Notes under the pieces: model-generated
What the model saw: only the letters and a program-made list of their open reading frames with translations
Databases searched by the model: none
What the model was told of the DNA's origin: nothing
Part shown: positions 44,601 through 53,004 of the stretch, piece by piece
How positions within the stretch are numbered: the stretch's first letter is position 1
Layout of the letters: each line of letters begins with the position of its first letter
Translations under genes and position numbers: made by a program
From: an uncultured Aquimarina sp.
Lineage (GTDB): Bacteria > Bacteroidota > Bacteroidia > Flavobacteriales > Flavobacteriaceae
Direction: 5' to 3'
DNA: 64,000 bases
Assembly: GCA_947496705.1 (NCBI GenBank)
Contig: CANMDW010000002.1
Span: 248,001 to 312,000 of the forward strand

Positions 44601-45122
44601 CTAGTTAGCTTTATAAACAGTTGTAATTACCTGATCTGATTTAGGGTCATACATTTCTAAAATAAAGTTCTTATCCTTGTCAAAATGGCCCAGGCAATTA
44701 TCTTTTCCACCCGAGTTTACAATATAGTAGCCATTGCTTAATGGCCGTGCTTTGGAAACCTGGTTTCCTGATTTATTGAAAAAGGTCATAACATAGCCTT
44801 TCCCGTCAGAAATTTTGGTATACCCTTCGACATCACCTGCAGCAGTATGAGATTTTTGTACCTGTACTTGCTGATCGGTATAAATGGCCGTTTGATTGGT
44901 TTTATCTTCATCACCAGGATTTAATTTTATTTCACTTTTCTTGGTAATCACCTCCTGCTTTTTGATCACTTTTTCTTCGCCATTAGGTCCTTTGATGCGA
45001 ATAATTTTGGTGACCGTTTCTTTTGACGAGTTTTCTTTCGGTTTGCTTCCTTGTGATTGTGCAAAAACTGTAGTTGCACAACTTACTAATACCAGTGTAA
45101 TAAGATTTTTTAGAGTTTTCAT
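44601..45122 (-). CDS. Secreted protein of unknown function
   Basis: This 173-residue protein has a signal peptide (MKTLKNLITLVLVSCATTVFAQ), a lysine- and glutamate-rich segment (residues 25-75) and a C-terminal beta-rich part with GYVMTFFNKSGNQVSKARPL and GHFDKDKNFILEMYD. It has one cysteine in the mature part. I do not recognise the family. It is transcribed on its own with a clear terminator, and lies upstream of the leader-peptide gene. The signal peptide makes a periplasmic or outer-membrane-associated location likely. Confidence 0.68.
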   Translation of the reverse strand: MKTLKNLITLVLVSCATTVFAQSQGSKPKENSSKETVTKIIRIKGPNGEEKVIKKQEVITKKSEIKLNPGDEDKTNQTAIYTDQQVQVQKSHTAAGDVEGYTKISDGKGYVMTFFNKSGNQVSKARPLSNGYYIVNSGGKDNCLGHFDKDKNFILEMYDPKSDQVITTVYKAN

Positions 45123-45269
45123 GTGTCTATTAATTGGGGTATAAAATTACAAAAAATATAAAAAACAGTAAATTCTTGTCTTTTATGATACAAAGAAATA
45201 CACTAAATAGGTGTGGTTAGAGCATGTTTAAAAAAAATATCACCGTATACATTATCTTATAAATCAGTA

Positions 45270-45302
45270 TTTGTTTACTAAGGATGAATAGCATTATCTT
45301 TG
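45270..45302 (+). promoter_or_regulatory. Bacteroidetes-type promoter of ychF
   Basis: TTTG at 45270-45273 and TATCTTTG at 45295-45302 match the Bacteroidetes -33 and -7 consensus (TTTG and TAnnTTTG) with a 21-bp spacer, 59 bases before the ychF start. Confidence 0.6.
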
Positions 45303-45360
45303 CACTCTCAAAATTGAGATCATTACTTAAAAATATCTCTCATATTATAATATAATTACT

Positions 45361-46455
45361 ATGAAAGCAGGAATTGTAGGATTACCCAATGTTGGAAAAT
45401 CGACCTTGTTTAATTGTTTGTCTAATGCAAAAGCACAGAGTGCCAACTTTCCGTTCTGTACTATAGAACCTAATATCGGGGTAGTAAATGTACCAGATAC
45501 CCGATTAGAAAAGTTAGAAGAATTAGTGGATCCCGAACGTGTTATTCCTGCAACTGTAGAGATTGTTGACATTGCAGGGCTGGTTAAAGGGGCCAGTAAA
45601 GGTGAAGGTTTGGGAAATCAGTTTTTAGGAAATATTCGTGAGACAGATGCCATTATACACGTTTTGAGATGTTTTGATAATGATAATATCGTTCATGTTG
45701 ATGGTTCTGTAGACCCCATAAGAGATAAAGAAACAATAGATATCGAATTACAACTGAAAGACCTGGAGAGTATAGATAAAAAATTAGACAAGGTAAAACG
45801 AGCAGCCAAAACGGGTAATAAAGATGCTCAAAAAGAAGAAGCTATTTTATTGCAACTCAAAGAAGGACTGGAAGCAGGAATCTCGGTTAGAGCTATCGAT
45901 ATAGCCGAGGTTGATCGCCTGGGATTTGTTAAACCGTTACAGCTTATTACCGATAAACCCGTATTATATGTTTGTAATGTAGATGAAGGATCTGCAGTAA
46001 GTGGAAATGAGTATGTTGAAAAAGTAAAAGTTGCCATAGCCTCAGAAAAAGCAGAGATTATTGTTTTGGCGGTGGGTACCGAAGCAGATATAACAGAATT
46101 AGATGACTATGAAGAGCGACAGCTGTTTTTGAACGATATGGGATTGGAAGAACCGGGATCATCGGTTTTGATTCGTGCAGCATACAAGCTATTAAATCAG
46201 CAAACTTATTTTACCGCAGGGGTAAAGGAGGTGAGAGCCTGGACTGTTACTGTAGGGGCTACAGCACCACAAGCGGCAGGTGTGATCCATACCGATTTTG
46301 AAAAAGGTTTTATTCGCGCCGAAGTTATCAAATATGATGATTTTATTAAATACGGTAGTGAGGCCAAAGCCAGAGAAGCCGGAAAATTAGGAGTAGAAGG
46401 CAAAGCCTATGTTGTAAATGATGGCGATGTAATGCACTTCTTGTTCAACGTATAA
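45361..46455 (+). CDS. ychF: YchF/Ola1-type P-loop ATPase
   Basis: This 364-residue protein is a P-loop NTPase of the Obg-related YchF family, which prefers ATP to GTP. The P-loop GLPNVGKST is at residues 7-15, DIAGLVKGASKGEGLGN gives the switch region, and the specificity motif is NVDE instead of NKxD, as expected for ATP use. A helical insertion and a C-terminal TGS domain follow. The protein binds ribosomes and acts in translation and oxidative-stress control. A standard single gene with its own promoter. Confidence 0.96.
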   Translation: MKAGIVGLPNVGKSTLFNCLSNAKAQSANFPFCTIEPNIGVVNVPDTRLEKLEELVDPERVIPATVEIVDIAGLVKGASKGEGLGNQFLGNIRETDAIIHVLRCFDNDNIVHVDGSVDPIRDKETIDIELQLKDLESIDKKLDKVKRAAKTGNKDAQKEEAILLQLKEGLEAGISVRAIDIAEVDRLGFVKPLQLITDKPVLYVCNVDEGSAVSGNEYVEKVKVAIASEKAEIIVLAVGTEADITELDDYEERQLFLNDMGLEEPGSSVLIRAAYKLLNQQTYFTAGVKEVRAWTVTVGATAPQAAGVIHTDFEKGFIRAEVIKYDDFIKYGSEAKAREAGKLGVEGKAYVVNDGDVMHFLFNV

Positions 46456-46667
46456 AACATTTTTAACGACTATTTCTGCGAGATTTGCCTGGTGATCTCT
46501 GCACTCATGTATTAATCGTATAATTCTTACCCCAGATTTTAGAATTCCTGCTTCCCGCCAGGTACGGTATCTCCAGAAACTTTATATTTGGTTCCTGACC
46601 TTGTAGTGGGGCTGTTGGGTATCGTAATTCAGAAGTGATATGTGTATTTTTAAAAAATGAATACTAT

Positions 46668-46675
46668 TATTTTTG
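46668..46675 (+). promoter_or_regulatory. -7 element close to the DMT transporter start
   Basis: TATTTTTG matches TAnnTTTG and lies only four bases before the ATG at 46680. The -33 motif is weak. If active, the transcript would be nearly leaderless. Confidence 0.35.
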
Positions 46676-46679
46676 AGAA

Positions 46680-47576
46680 ATGCAAAACACTAAAGTATCT
46701 TCTTACGGAATTATACTAGCCATCGTTGGTATTGTTTTATTTTCTGCCAAAGCTGTATTGGTCAAATTGGCTTATCGATACGAGATAAGCTCAGAGCATT
46801 TATTACTTTTTAGAATGCTATTCTCCTTACCATTTTATGTAACGGTTGTTTTGTTTAGCAAGCCTGCGGCCAAGGAGAATATTAAAACCAAAGATTATGT
46901 ATGGATTTTGTTTTTCGGATTTGTAGGGTATTACCTGGCAAGTTACTTCGATTTTCTTGGTTTACAGTATATCAAAGCGGGATTAGAGCGAATTATTTTA
47001 TTCTTATACCCAACACTGGTTATTATTATTTCAAGGATTTTCCTGAAAAACATAATAACCCGCCAGCAGATATTCGCCATAATACTCACATATTTGGGAG
47101 TGCTTATTACATTCTGGGGAGAATTTCAGCTTGATACCACACATCTCTTTTTAGGAGTGTTTTTGATTTTTTTAAGCGCTTTAACATATGCTACTTATCT
47201 GGTTGGGAGTGGGTGGTTGATTCCAAAATTTGGAGTAATTACATTTACATCCTACGCAATGATCGTTTCTTCGTTATGTATCATTATTCAATACTTGATT
47301 TTCGATCGTGGAGATATTATGGGTTATCCGATAGAATTATATCTGATATGTATAGCAATGGCGACCTTTTCAACTATTATTCCATCCTATTTAGTTTCGG
47401 CTGCTATTGCAAGATTAGGAGCTTCTAATTTTTCGATTATTGCTAGTCTGGGGCCTTTTTCCACCATTATTTTGGCCTTTTTCTTTTTAGGTGAAAGCCT
47501 ATCATGGATACAGTTTATTGGATCGGGGATAGTGATTTTCGGAATTTATGTAGTCTCACGAAAGATAGGCACTTAA
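46680..47576 (+). CDS. EamA/DMT family transporter
   Basis: This 298-residue protein has ten hydrophobic segments in two EamA repeats of about 140 residues. The first ends near YLGVLITFWGEF, the second near WIQFIGSGIVIFGIYVVSRK, with the family-typical SIIASLGPFSTIILAFFFLGE. Members export amino acids, nucleobases or other small metabolites. The substrate is unknown. The gene stands alone upstream of a repeat-rich region. Confidence 0.9.
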   Translation: MQNTKVSSYGIILAIVGIVLFSAKAVLVKLAYRYEISSEHLLLFRMLFSLPFYVTVVLFSKPAAKENIKTKDYVWILFFGFVGYYLASYFDFLGLQYIKAGLERIILFLYPTLVIIISRIFLKNIITRQQIFAIILTYLGVLITFWGEFQLDTTHLFLGVFLIFLSALTYATYLVGSGWLIPKFGVITFTSYAMIVSSLCIIIQYLIFDRGDIMGYPIELYLICIAMATFSTIIPSYLVSAAIARLGASNFSIIASLGPFSTIILAFFFLGESLSWIQFIGSGIVIFGIYVVSRKIGT

Positions 47577-48318
47577 GATAAAAAATATACCAGACCCGTC
47601 AGACTGCTTAAAAAGCTTTTTTTGCGTTTGCTAATATACTACGTTATTCTCAAATAATGTTTTATTTCTTTTTCCTATGGAAAGACATAGATGTAGCAAC
47701 AAAATATATGCAGTTCTTGCAGGCAAACCTGTGGTAACTACACTTTTTAATGCCACGGAAGGTCTTTTTGCTGTCATGGCTGAAGCTCTAGCTGTCATGG
47801 CTGAAGCTCTAGCTGTCACGGCTGAAGCTCTAGCTGCCATGAATGAGAACAAAGCTGCCTTAATTGAAGCTTTTACTGTGTTTAGCACAGTTTCCCGGTT
47901 GTCAACCATAGTATCTCTAAGGTATTTTCTTCCAAATGTCTGGTCTGGGACACTATACTTTTTAACATGACAGGAAAGAACAGGTGCATGATTGTAGCAA
48001 CACCGGTACTGATTGCTATCGGGGACAGTGAGGGTAGCCATTACATGGTAGTAGCGATTATAGACAAAGACAGTACTAGTGTCCCTTCTGTCCCTGATCC
48101 CGATGTCAATTATGATCATACCCTGCTTCGCGATACCCACATCTTTTAACATAAAGATTTTTAGGCCTAGCCTAGACATCCCTGCTAAAGGCAGCAGGCC
48201 TTCCTCTCCGGCACAGTTCGCCCATAGCTATCGCCAATGTCGTTCTCAGAGGGAGAAAGGACTCATAAAGCTTATAAAAGTTAATTGTCAATATGTTTTA
48301 AACCGAGTTCACGTTAAA
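47577..48318. other. Repeat-rich region with ambiguous open frames on both strands
   Basis: No gene in this stretch is convincing. A 97-codon + frame (47677-47970) and a 60-codon + frame (47967-48149) overlap in ATGA, while a 182-codon minus frame (47631-48179) covers both. All run through a 21-bp tandem repeat, which keeps several frames open. I recognise no domain on either strand, and the GC content is higher than in neighbouring genes. It could be a decayed or young gene, or noncoding. Confidence 0.4.
47770..47847. repeat. 21-bp tandem repeat, 3.5 copies
   Basis: Units begin GCTGTCATGGCTGAAGC at 47770, 47791 and 47812, with a partial, diverged fourth at 47833. Units 1 and 2 are identical, unit 3 has one change. 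Read on the + strand a unit encodes the heptad AVMAEAL, on the minus strand ARASAMT. Confidence 0.9.
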
Positions 48319-48483
48319 TAGTGTCTGGTCGGAAATAGGCGTTTTTTATAATTTGAATTATTTTTGATGGGATTTTAATTTTCTTTTTTGACGCAGATGC
48401 CTTAGCATCAGGCGATAAAAAACAAATAAAAATAGCGCAAAAAGAAACAAATTTAATAATGATATATTTCCGACCAGACACTA
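48319..48483. mobile_element. 165-bp MITE with 19-bp perfect terminal inverted repeats
   Basis: TAGTGTCTGGTCGGAAATA at 48319-48337 is exactly inverted at 48465-48483. The sequence AAAT flanks both ends when the element is taken to start at AGTG, suggesting a 4-bp target duplication. The interior is AT-rich and noncoding, with a small GATGCCT/AGGCG-type hairpin. No transposase lies in the window; this would be moved by a related full-length insertion sequence elsewhere. Confidence 0.82.
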
Positions 48484-48526
48484 AATAGCCCAAAATATAG
48501 AATTAATCCGCATCTTATACCTTTAT

Positions 48527-48543
48527 TCCGATAGTTATCGGGA
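48527..48543. repeat. Diverged copy of the CCGATAGCTATCGG palindrome
   Basis: TTCCGATAGTTATCGGGA with a following GGGG matches the perfect palindrome at 26548-26565 except for two positions, including the CCTTTA left flank. Confidence 0.6.
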
Positions 48544-48745
48544 GGGGAAAAAGTTGAAGAAATAGCTTCTAAATGCACAATGGGTTATACCAGTATAAAA
48601 TGTATCGATACTATTTTATGCGCTTTTTGATTTTTTTTTCAGTAAATTAACAATCAAATTGGGATTTCTTGCTAATTGGGATGCGTTTTCATAAATGAAA
48701 TATTTGGCAAGTATACTAAGCATGTGTAATTAATTACTGGGGGGC

Positions 48746-50260
48746 TTGAGATTACAAACACTATTATATTACTTTTTTTTCTTTGGATATATTATTTATG
48801 GTAAAGAGGTCTATGGCAGTAAAGGGTCTTTATCAGCAAAGAATCTATGCTATGAAATTATCTTACCAGATAGTGAAGGGTCTGGATTTACAGATAGTGC
48901 TGAAACTAATTTTGTTACGAATACATATCAGAATGCTCTGGAAGTTATTGAAGGGGAAAAAGAATATCTAGCCGAAATCACAAGAAAACAAAGGATAATT
49001 AATATTCTTTCTATTGGTCTTATAGTATCATTGGTAGGCGTATTTTTCTTTTATCGAAGATACCATTCCAAAAAAAAACTCAATGATGTTTTAAGAAGGA
49101 AAAATGAAGAATTACTCGAAGCAAAAACGGAAGCAGAGAAACTTACCAATATTAAATCACAATTTATTTCTACAGTAAGTCATGAACTTAGGACCCCACT
49201 TTATGGTGTGGTAGGTATTACTACATTATTGTTAGAAGAAAAAGATATCGCAACGAAACACAGAAAGTTGCTGGACTCCTTAAAATTTTCTGGAGATTAT
49301 CTGCTGGATTTGATAAATAAAGTATTGAAAATAAGTAAGATAGAGTCTAGTACCGAAAAGTTGACAAAAACACCAACGAACCTTCTTCAACTTTCTGAAA
49401 ATATTTTACACTCATTTGATTATCAGGCAAAAAACAAAAACAATGAGTTAATATTAGAAGTGCAGGAAGAACTCCCTGAAGTACTGCAGGTGGACTCTCT
49501 TAAACTATCCGAAGTGCTGATCAATTTAATCGGAAACTCATCAAAATTCACCGAAAATGGTAAAATATGGCTCAGAATTAAAATAATTTCATTGCAAAAA
49601 GATACGATCACCATCCGCTATGAAATTGAAGATAATGGTGTGGGGATTCCCGAAGATAAAAAAGAATTTGTGTTCGAAAAATTTTCCCAGGTAGGCAGAG
49701 AATTCAACAAATCTGAAGGAACAGGTTTGGGGTTGTCTATAGTAAAAAACCTATTGGAGATGATGGATAGTGAAATTCATTTGGATAGTAACGAAGGAAG
49801 AGGTACTAAGTTTTATTTTGATCTTACTTTAGAGATCATTGATGAAAAAGAAGATGACGAATTAAATGTTAATGTCAATGCCAATGGTATCACTCCTATG
49901 TATAGGAAAATATTGGTAGCCGAGGATAATAAGATCAACCAGATAGTAACCAAGAATCTTTTAAACTTGATCGGATATGACTGTACTATTGTCGAAAATG
50001 GCTTTAATGCATTGCAAATGGCACAAAAAGAAGATTTTGACCTGATCCTGATGGATCTTAATATGCCATATCTCAATGGTATTGAAGCAACAAAACGAAT
50101 ACGAGAGTTTGATCAATCTACACCGATTATTGCGCTCACTGCTTCAGAGTTAAGCGAGGTAGAAGAAGAGTGTATCACTATAGGGATGAATGATATTATT
50201 AATAAACCATTGAACAAAAATGACCTTAGAAATATAATTGCTAAGAACTTACAGCCATAA
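48746..50260 (+). CDS. Hybrid sensor histidine kinase/response regulator with a very short sensor part
   Basis: The protein of about 504 residues has a signal-like N-terminus (LLYYFFFFGYIIYG), only about 55 periplasmic residues, a transmembrane helix (ILSIGLIVSLVGVFFFY), a coiled coil, a HisKA domain with His146 in SHELRTPLYG, an HATPase_c domain (DNGVGIPEDKKEF, GTGLGLSIVKNL), and a C-terminal receiver with Asp437 in LILMDLNMP. The related flavobacterial kinases carry long TPR repeats before the membrane helix; here that part is missing while its last segment (ALEVIEGEKEYLAEITRKQR) remains. No ATG is near the start; TTG at 48746 is the best available, after a stop at 48731. Confidence 0.82.
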   Translation: MRLQTLLYYFFFFGYIIYGKEVYGSKGSLSAKNLCYEIILPDSEGSGFTDSAETNFVTNTYQNALEVIEGEKEYLAEITRKQRIINILSIGLIVSLVGVFFFYRRYHSKKKLNDVLRRKNEELLEAKTEAEKLTNIKSQFISTVSHELRTPLYGVVGITTLLLEEKDIATKHRKLLDSLKFSGDYLLDLINKVLKISKIESSTEKLTKTPTNLLQLSENILHSFDYQAKNKNNELILEVQEELPEVLQVDSLKLSEVLINLIGNSSKFTENGKIWLRIKIISLQKDTITIRYEIEDNGVGIPEDKKEFVFEKFSQVGREFNKSEGTGLGLSIVKNLLEMMDSEIHLDSNEGRGTKFYFDLTLEIIDEKEDDELNVNVNANGITPMYRKILVAEDNKINQIVTKNLLNLIGYDCTIVENGFNALQMAQKEDFDLILMDLNMPYLNGIEATKRIREFDQSTPIIALTASELSEVEEECITIGMNDIINKPLNKNDLRNIIAKNLQP

Positions 50261-50446
50261 AGATTTATTGACCTGCTAATTTTTGATGTCCATTTTACTT
50301 TAAGGATTGCCCCCAGAATAGAGGTTTTCTTATAAAAAGTAATAAAAATATGTCAAAGTCTTTGCAAATTGTATATTTTGCAGGTAAAAATTGCTATACT
50401 AGCTTCTTTTTTTAGTCTAGTCATAGTAAATAGTTAATTTAATCAA

Positions 50447-52324
50447 ATGAAGAACATTTTAACCAGGATTTCCATTGGTTTACTACTAATAGGATGCGGA
50501 ACCAAAAGCCCAACAAATGATATAGCTACAAACGTTCCTATTGTTGCAGCAATCGATTTAACTCAAACAACAGATGACAAAGTTCCGGTAGTAATAAATC
50601 CAGGGCGGTTTGTTCAGGATTCTGTTACATACTATCTTCCTAAAGTAGTTCAGGGAACCTATGCAGTAAGTGATTTCGGAAAATATATTGATGACTTTAA
50701 GGCATTTGATTATGAAGGCAATGAAATCAAAACTGAAAAAGTGGATACCAACAGTTGGTTGATTATCAATGCTAAGCAACTGGATAAAATAAGATACGAA
50801 GTTAATGATACCTATGATATTGAAAACATCCAAATAGGAGCTCCTTTTTCCCCCTCAGGGACAAATATAGAGCCAGAAAATTATGTGCTTAATCTACACG
50901 GTTTTATAGGGTATTTTGATGTATTAAAAAATAATCAATATGGGCTGAATGTAACAGCTCCAGCCGATATGAAGAGAACTTCTGCCTTGCATAAAATAGG
51001 AACAGTCGCTAGCGAAGATGGGTCAAATACAACCGATAAGTATTTTGCCAGTCGGTATTTTGAAATTACCGATAACCCGATGATGTATGGAAATCTTGAT
51101 GTTGAAGAGTTTCAGGTGGGAGACATTAAAATTGTTTTAAGTATATATTCTCCAAATAAAGTACATACGGCGGCAAAGATAAAAGAAACGGTATTTAAAA
51201 TGATGAAAGGGCAAAAAACCTATCTGGGTGATATTAATAGTACTCCCCGATATGATATATACTTATATTTGGCAACCGGAACCACCAATTCTCCTACAGG
51301 TTTTGGGGCTTTAGAACATCATACTTCTACTGTGGTAGTTTTGCCCGAGCAAATTGATGACGAAGCTTTGGCTTTGGCTATGATCGATGTAGTATCTCAC
51401 GAATTTTTTCATATCGTAACACCACTTAGTGTGCATTCTGAAGATGTGCATTACTTTGATTATAATAACCCAACATTTTCTAAGCACTTATGGATGTATG
51501 AAGGGGTAACTGAGTATTTTGCCACACTTTTTCAGGTGAATCAGGATCTGGTAGACGAAGAAGAGTTTTATGAAAAGATAATGGGTAAAATTCAAAGTGC
51601 CAGTGGATTTGATGATACAATGAGTTTTACCAAAATGAGTGAGAATATATTAGAGCAGCCGTATGCTTCAAACTATGTTAATGTATACGAAAAAGGAGCT
51701 CTAATTGGTATGTGTATCGATATTTTAATGCGCGAAGAAAGTAATGGCAATCGAGGGATTCTTTCTTTGATGAAGGAATTATCATTGAAATATGGCAAAA
51801 ATAAACCTTTTGAAGACGATAAAATTATTGATGAGATTACCGCAATGACATATCCTTCGATAGGAGAATTCTTAAAGAAACATGTAGAAGGAACAACACC
51901 AATTAATTATGAAGAATTTTTTGTTAAAGTTGGCCTTACTATAAAATCTGAAAAAGTAGCAACCAACTATATTCAGAATTCCGGAGCGTTGATCGTTGCA
52001 GGAAATCAATCAAAAGGAACTATTTTCTTTACCGAATTAGTGGAAGAGAATAGTTTTTGGGCAGACAACGGTGCAAAACCAAATGATGATATTATAGAAA
52101 TCAACGGAACCAAATTAACATTGCAGAATGCTAATAGCATATTAGGAAGCACTTTGCAATGGCAGGAAGGAGATGATGTCGAAGTTAAGCTTGGTAGAGC
52201 AGGTGAAGAAGTGATGATAAAAACCAAAATCACCAAATCTTTTACCAATGGTAAAAAACTGTCGGTTGCAGATAACCCTTCAAAAGAACAATTAGACCTT
52301 AGAAATGCCTGGTTAAAAGGATGA
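50447..52324 (+). CDS. M61 family aminopeptidase lipoprotein
   Basis: This 625-residue protein has a lipoprotein signal (SIGLLLIGC), an N-terminal beta domain, and a peptidase M61 catalytic domain with the zinc motif HEFFH at residues 318-322 and the third ligand region WMYEGVTEYFA about 35 residues later. A PDZ domain covers residues about 520-600 (ENSFWADNGAKPNDDIIEIN). M61 enzymes (glycyl aminopeptidase type) cut N-terminal residues from peptides. The lipid anchor places it at the outer or inner membrane facing the periplasm. A single gene with normal length. Confidence 0.92.
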   Translation: MKNILTRISIGLLLIGCGTKSPTNDIATNVPIVAAIDLTQTTDDKVPVVINPGRFVQDSVTYYLPKVVQGTYAVSDFGKYIDDFKAFDYEGNEIKTEKVDTNSWLIINAKQLDKIRYEVNDTYDIENIQIGAPFSPSGTNIEPENYVLNLHGFIGYFDVLKNNQYGLNVTAPADMKRTSALHKIGTVASEDGSNTTDKYFASRYFEITDNPMMYGNLDVEEFQVGDIKIVLSIYSPNKVHTAAKIKETVFKMMKGQKTYLGDINSTPRYDIYLYLATGTTNSPTGFGALEHHTSTVVVLPEQIDDEALALAMIDVVSHEFFHIVTPLSVHSEDVHYFDYNNPTFSKHLWMYEGVTEYFATLFQVNQDLVDEEEFYEKIMGKIQSASGFDDTMSFTKMSENILEQPYASNYVNVYEKGALIGMCIDILMREESNGNRGILSLMKELSLKYGKNKPFEDDKIIDEITAMTYPSIGEFLKKHVEGTTPINYEEFFVKVGLTIKSEKVATNYIQNSGALIVAGNQSKGTIFFTELVEENSFWADNGAKPNDDIIEINGTKLTLQNANSILGSTLQWQEGDDVEVKLGRAGEEVMIKTKITKSFTNGKKLSVADNPSKEQLDLRNAWLKG

Positions 52325-52436
52325 TATTACAGTATTAGACAAACTACTCAAGATGAGTTCAAATCCTTAGACTTGAAAAACTCTAAAAAGAGGTTAATAT
52401 CCTGAAATTGAATGGAAGAAAGTATGCAAAATTTAA

Positions 52437-52847
52437 TTAAGGGCTCACAGAATCATATACCAACACTTTTTTCCAAAGGTTTTTGTTCTCTTCTACAAAC
52501 TTTTTGTGTACAGGATCTATCTGGTAGCTATCGTGAGCTGCTTTAGATTCAAAAGTAATGACCACACAATAAGTATATGAAGCGTCAACCACAGGCCTTG
52601 TTGCTGTATCTGCAGGAACACCAATATGACTTGCTGTAATAAATTGACATTGATCTAACAATGTGTTTACTCCATTTTCAAATGTCTCTTGGTCCTTTTC
52701 ATTTTCAGGATGATTGAGCCAGAAAAGCACGGTGTGTACAAAGTTTCCGTTAATTTTTGTACCCAGATCCTTATGATTCTCCTGGGCAATGGCTGAAAGG
52801 CTCATAAAACATAGTAGTATTCCTACAGAATTTCGAATGTGTTTCAT
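52437..52847 (-). CDS. Secreted Dabb (stress-responsive alpha/beta-barrel) protein
   Basis: This 136-residue protein has a signal peptide (MKHIRNSVGILLCFMSLSAIAQ) and a Dabb domain: FVHTVLFWLNHPENEKD at the start, QFITASHIGVPADTATRP in the middle and YCVVITFESKAAHDSYQIDP at the end. Dabb domains form dimeric barrels; plant and bacterial members bind or cyclise small molecules. Export is less usual for this family. The gene is downstream of the Gfo/Idh/MocA oxidoreductase on the same strand (157 bp), and related combinations occur in sugar-use loci. Confidence 0.83.
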   Translation of the reverse strand: MKHIRNSVGILLCFMSLSAIAQENHKDLGTKINGNFVHTVLFWLNHPENEKDQETFENGVNTLLDQCQFITASHIGVPADTATRPVVDASYTYCVVITFESKAAHDSYQIDPVHKKFVEENKNLWKKVLVYDSVSP

Positions 52848-53004
52848 TTTTTATTGGAAAATACAAAAAAATCATTGATTATCGGGTATGATACTTTTTG
52901 CTTCGATGCCGAAATCAGGAGACTTCGTAGAGCCGTAACGGTATAATAGATTTTGCATGCATAAGCATTACCTCATACATACTACTGATAAAGCATGTAC
53001 GATT

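Noticed and set aside
47631..48179. 182-codon minus frame over the 21-bp tandem repeat
   Set aside because: The frame is kept open by a repeat whose unit is a multiple of three. Equally long + frames exist and no domain is recognised, so I describe the region and do not call a gene.
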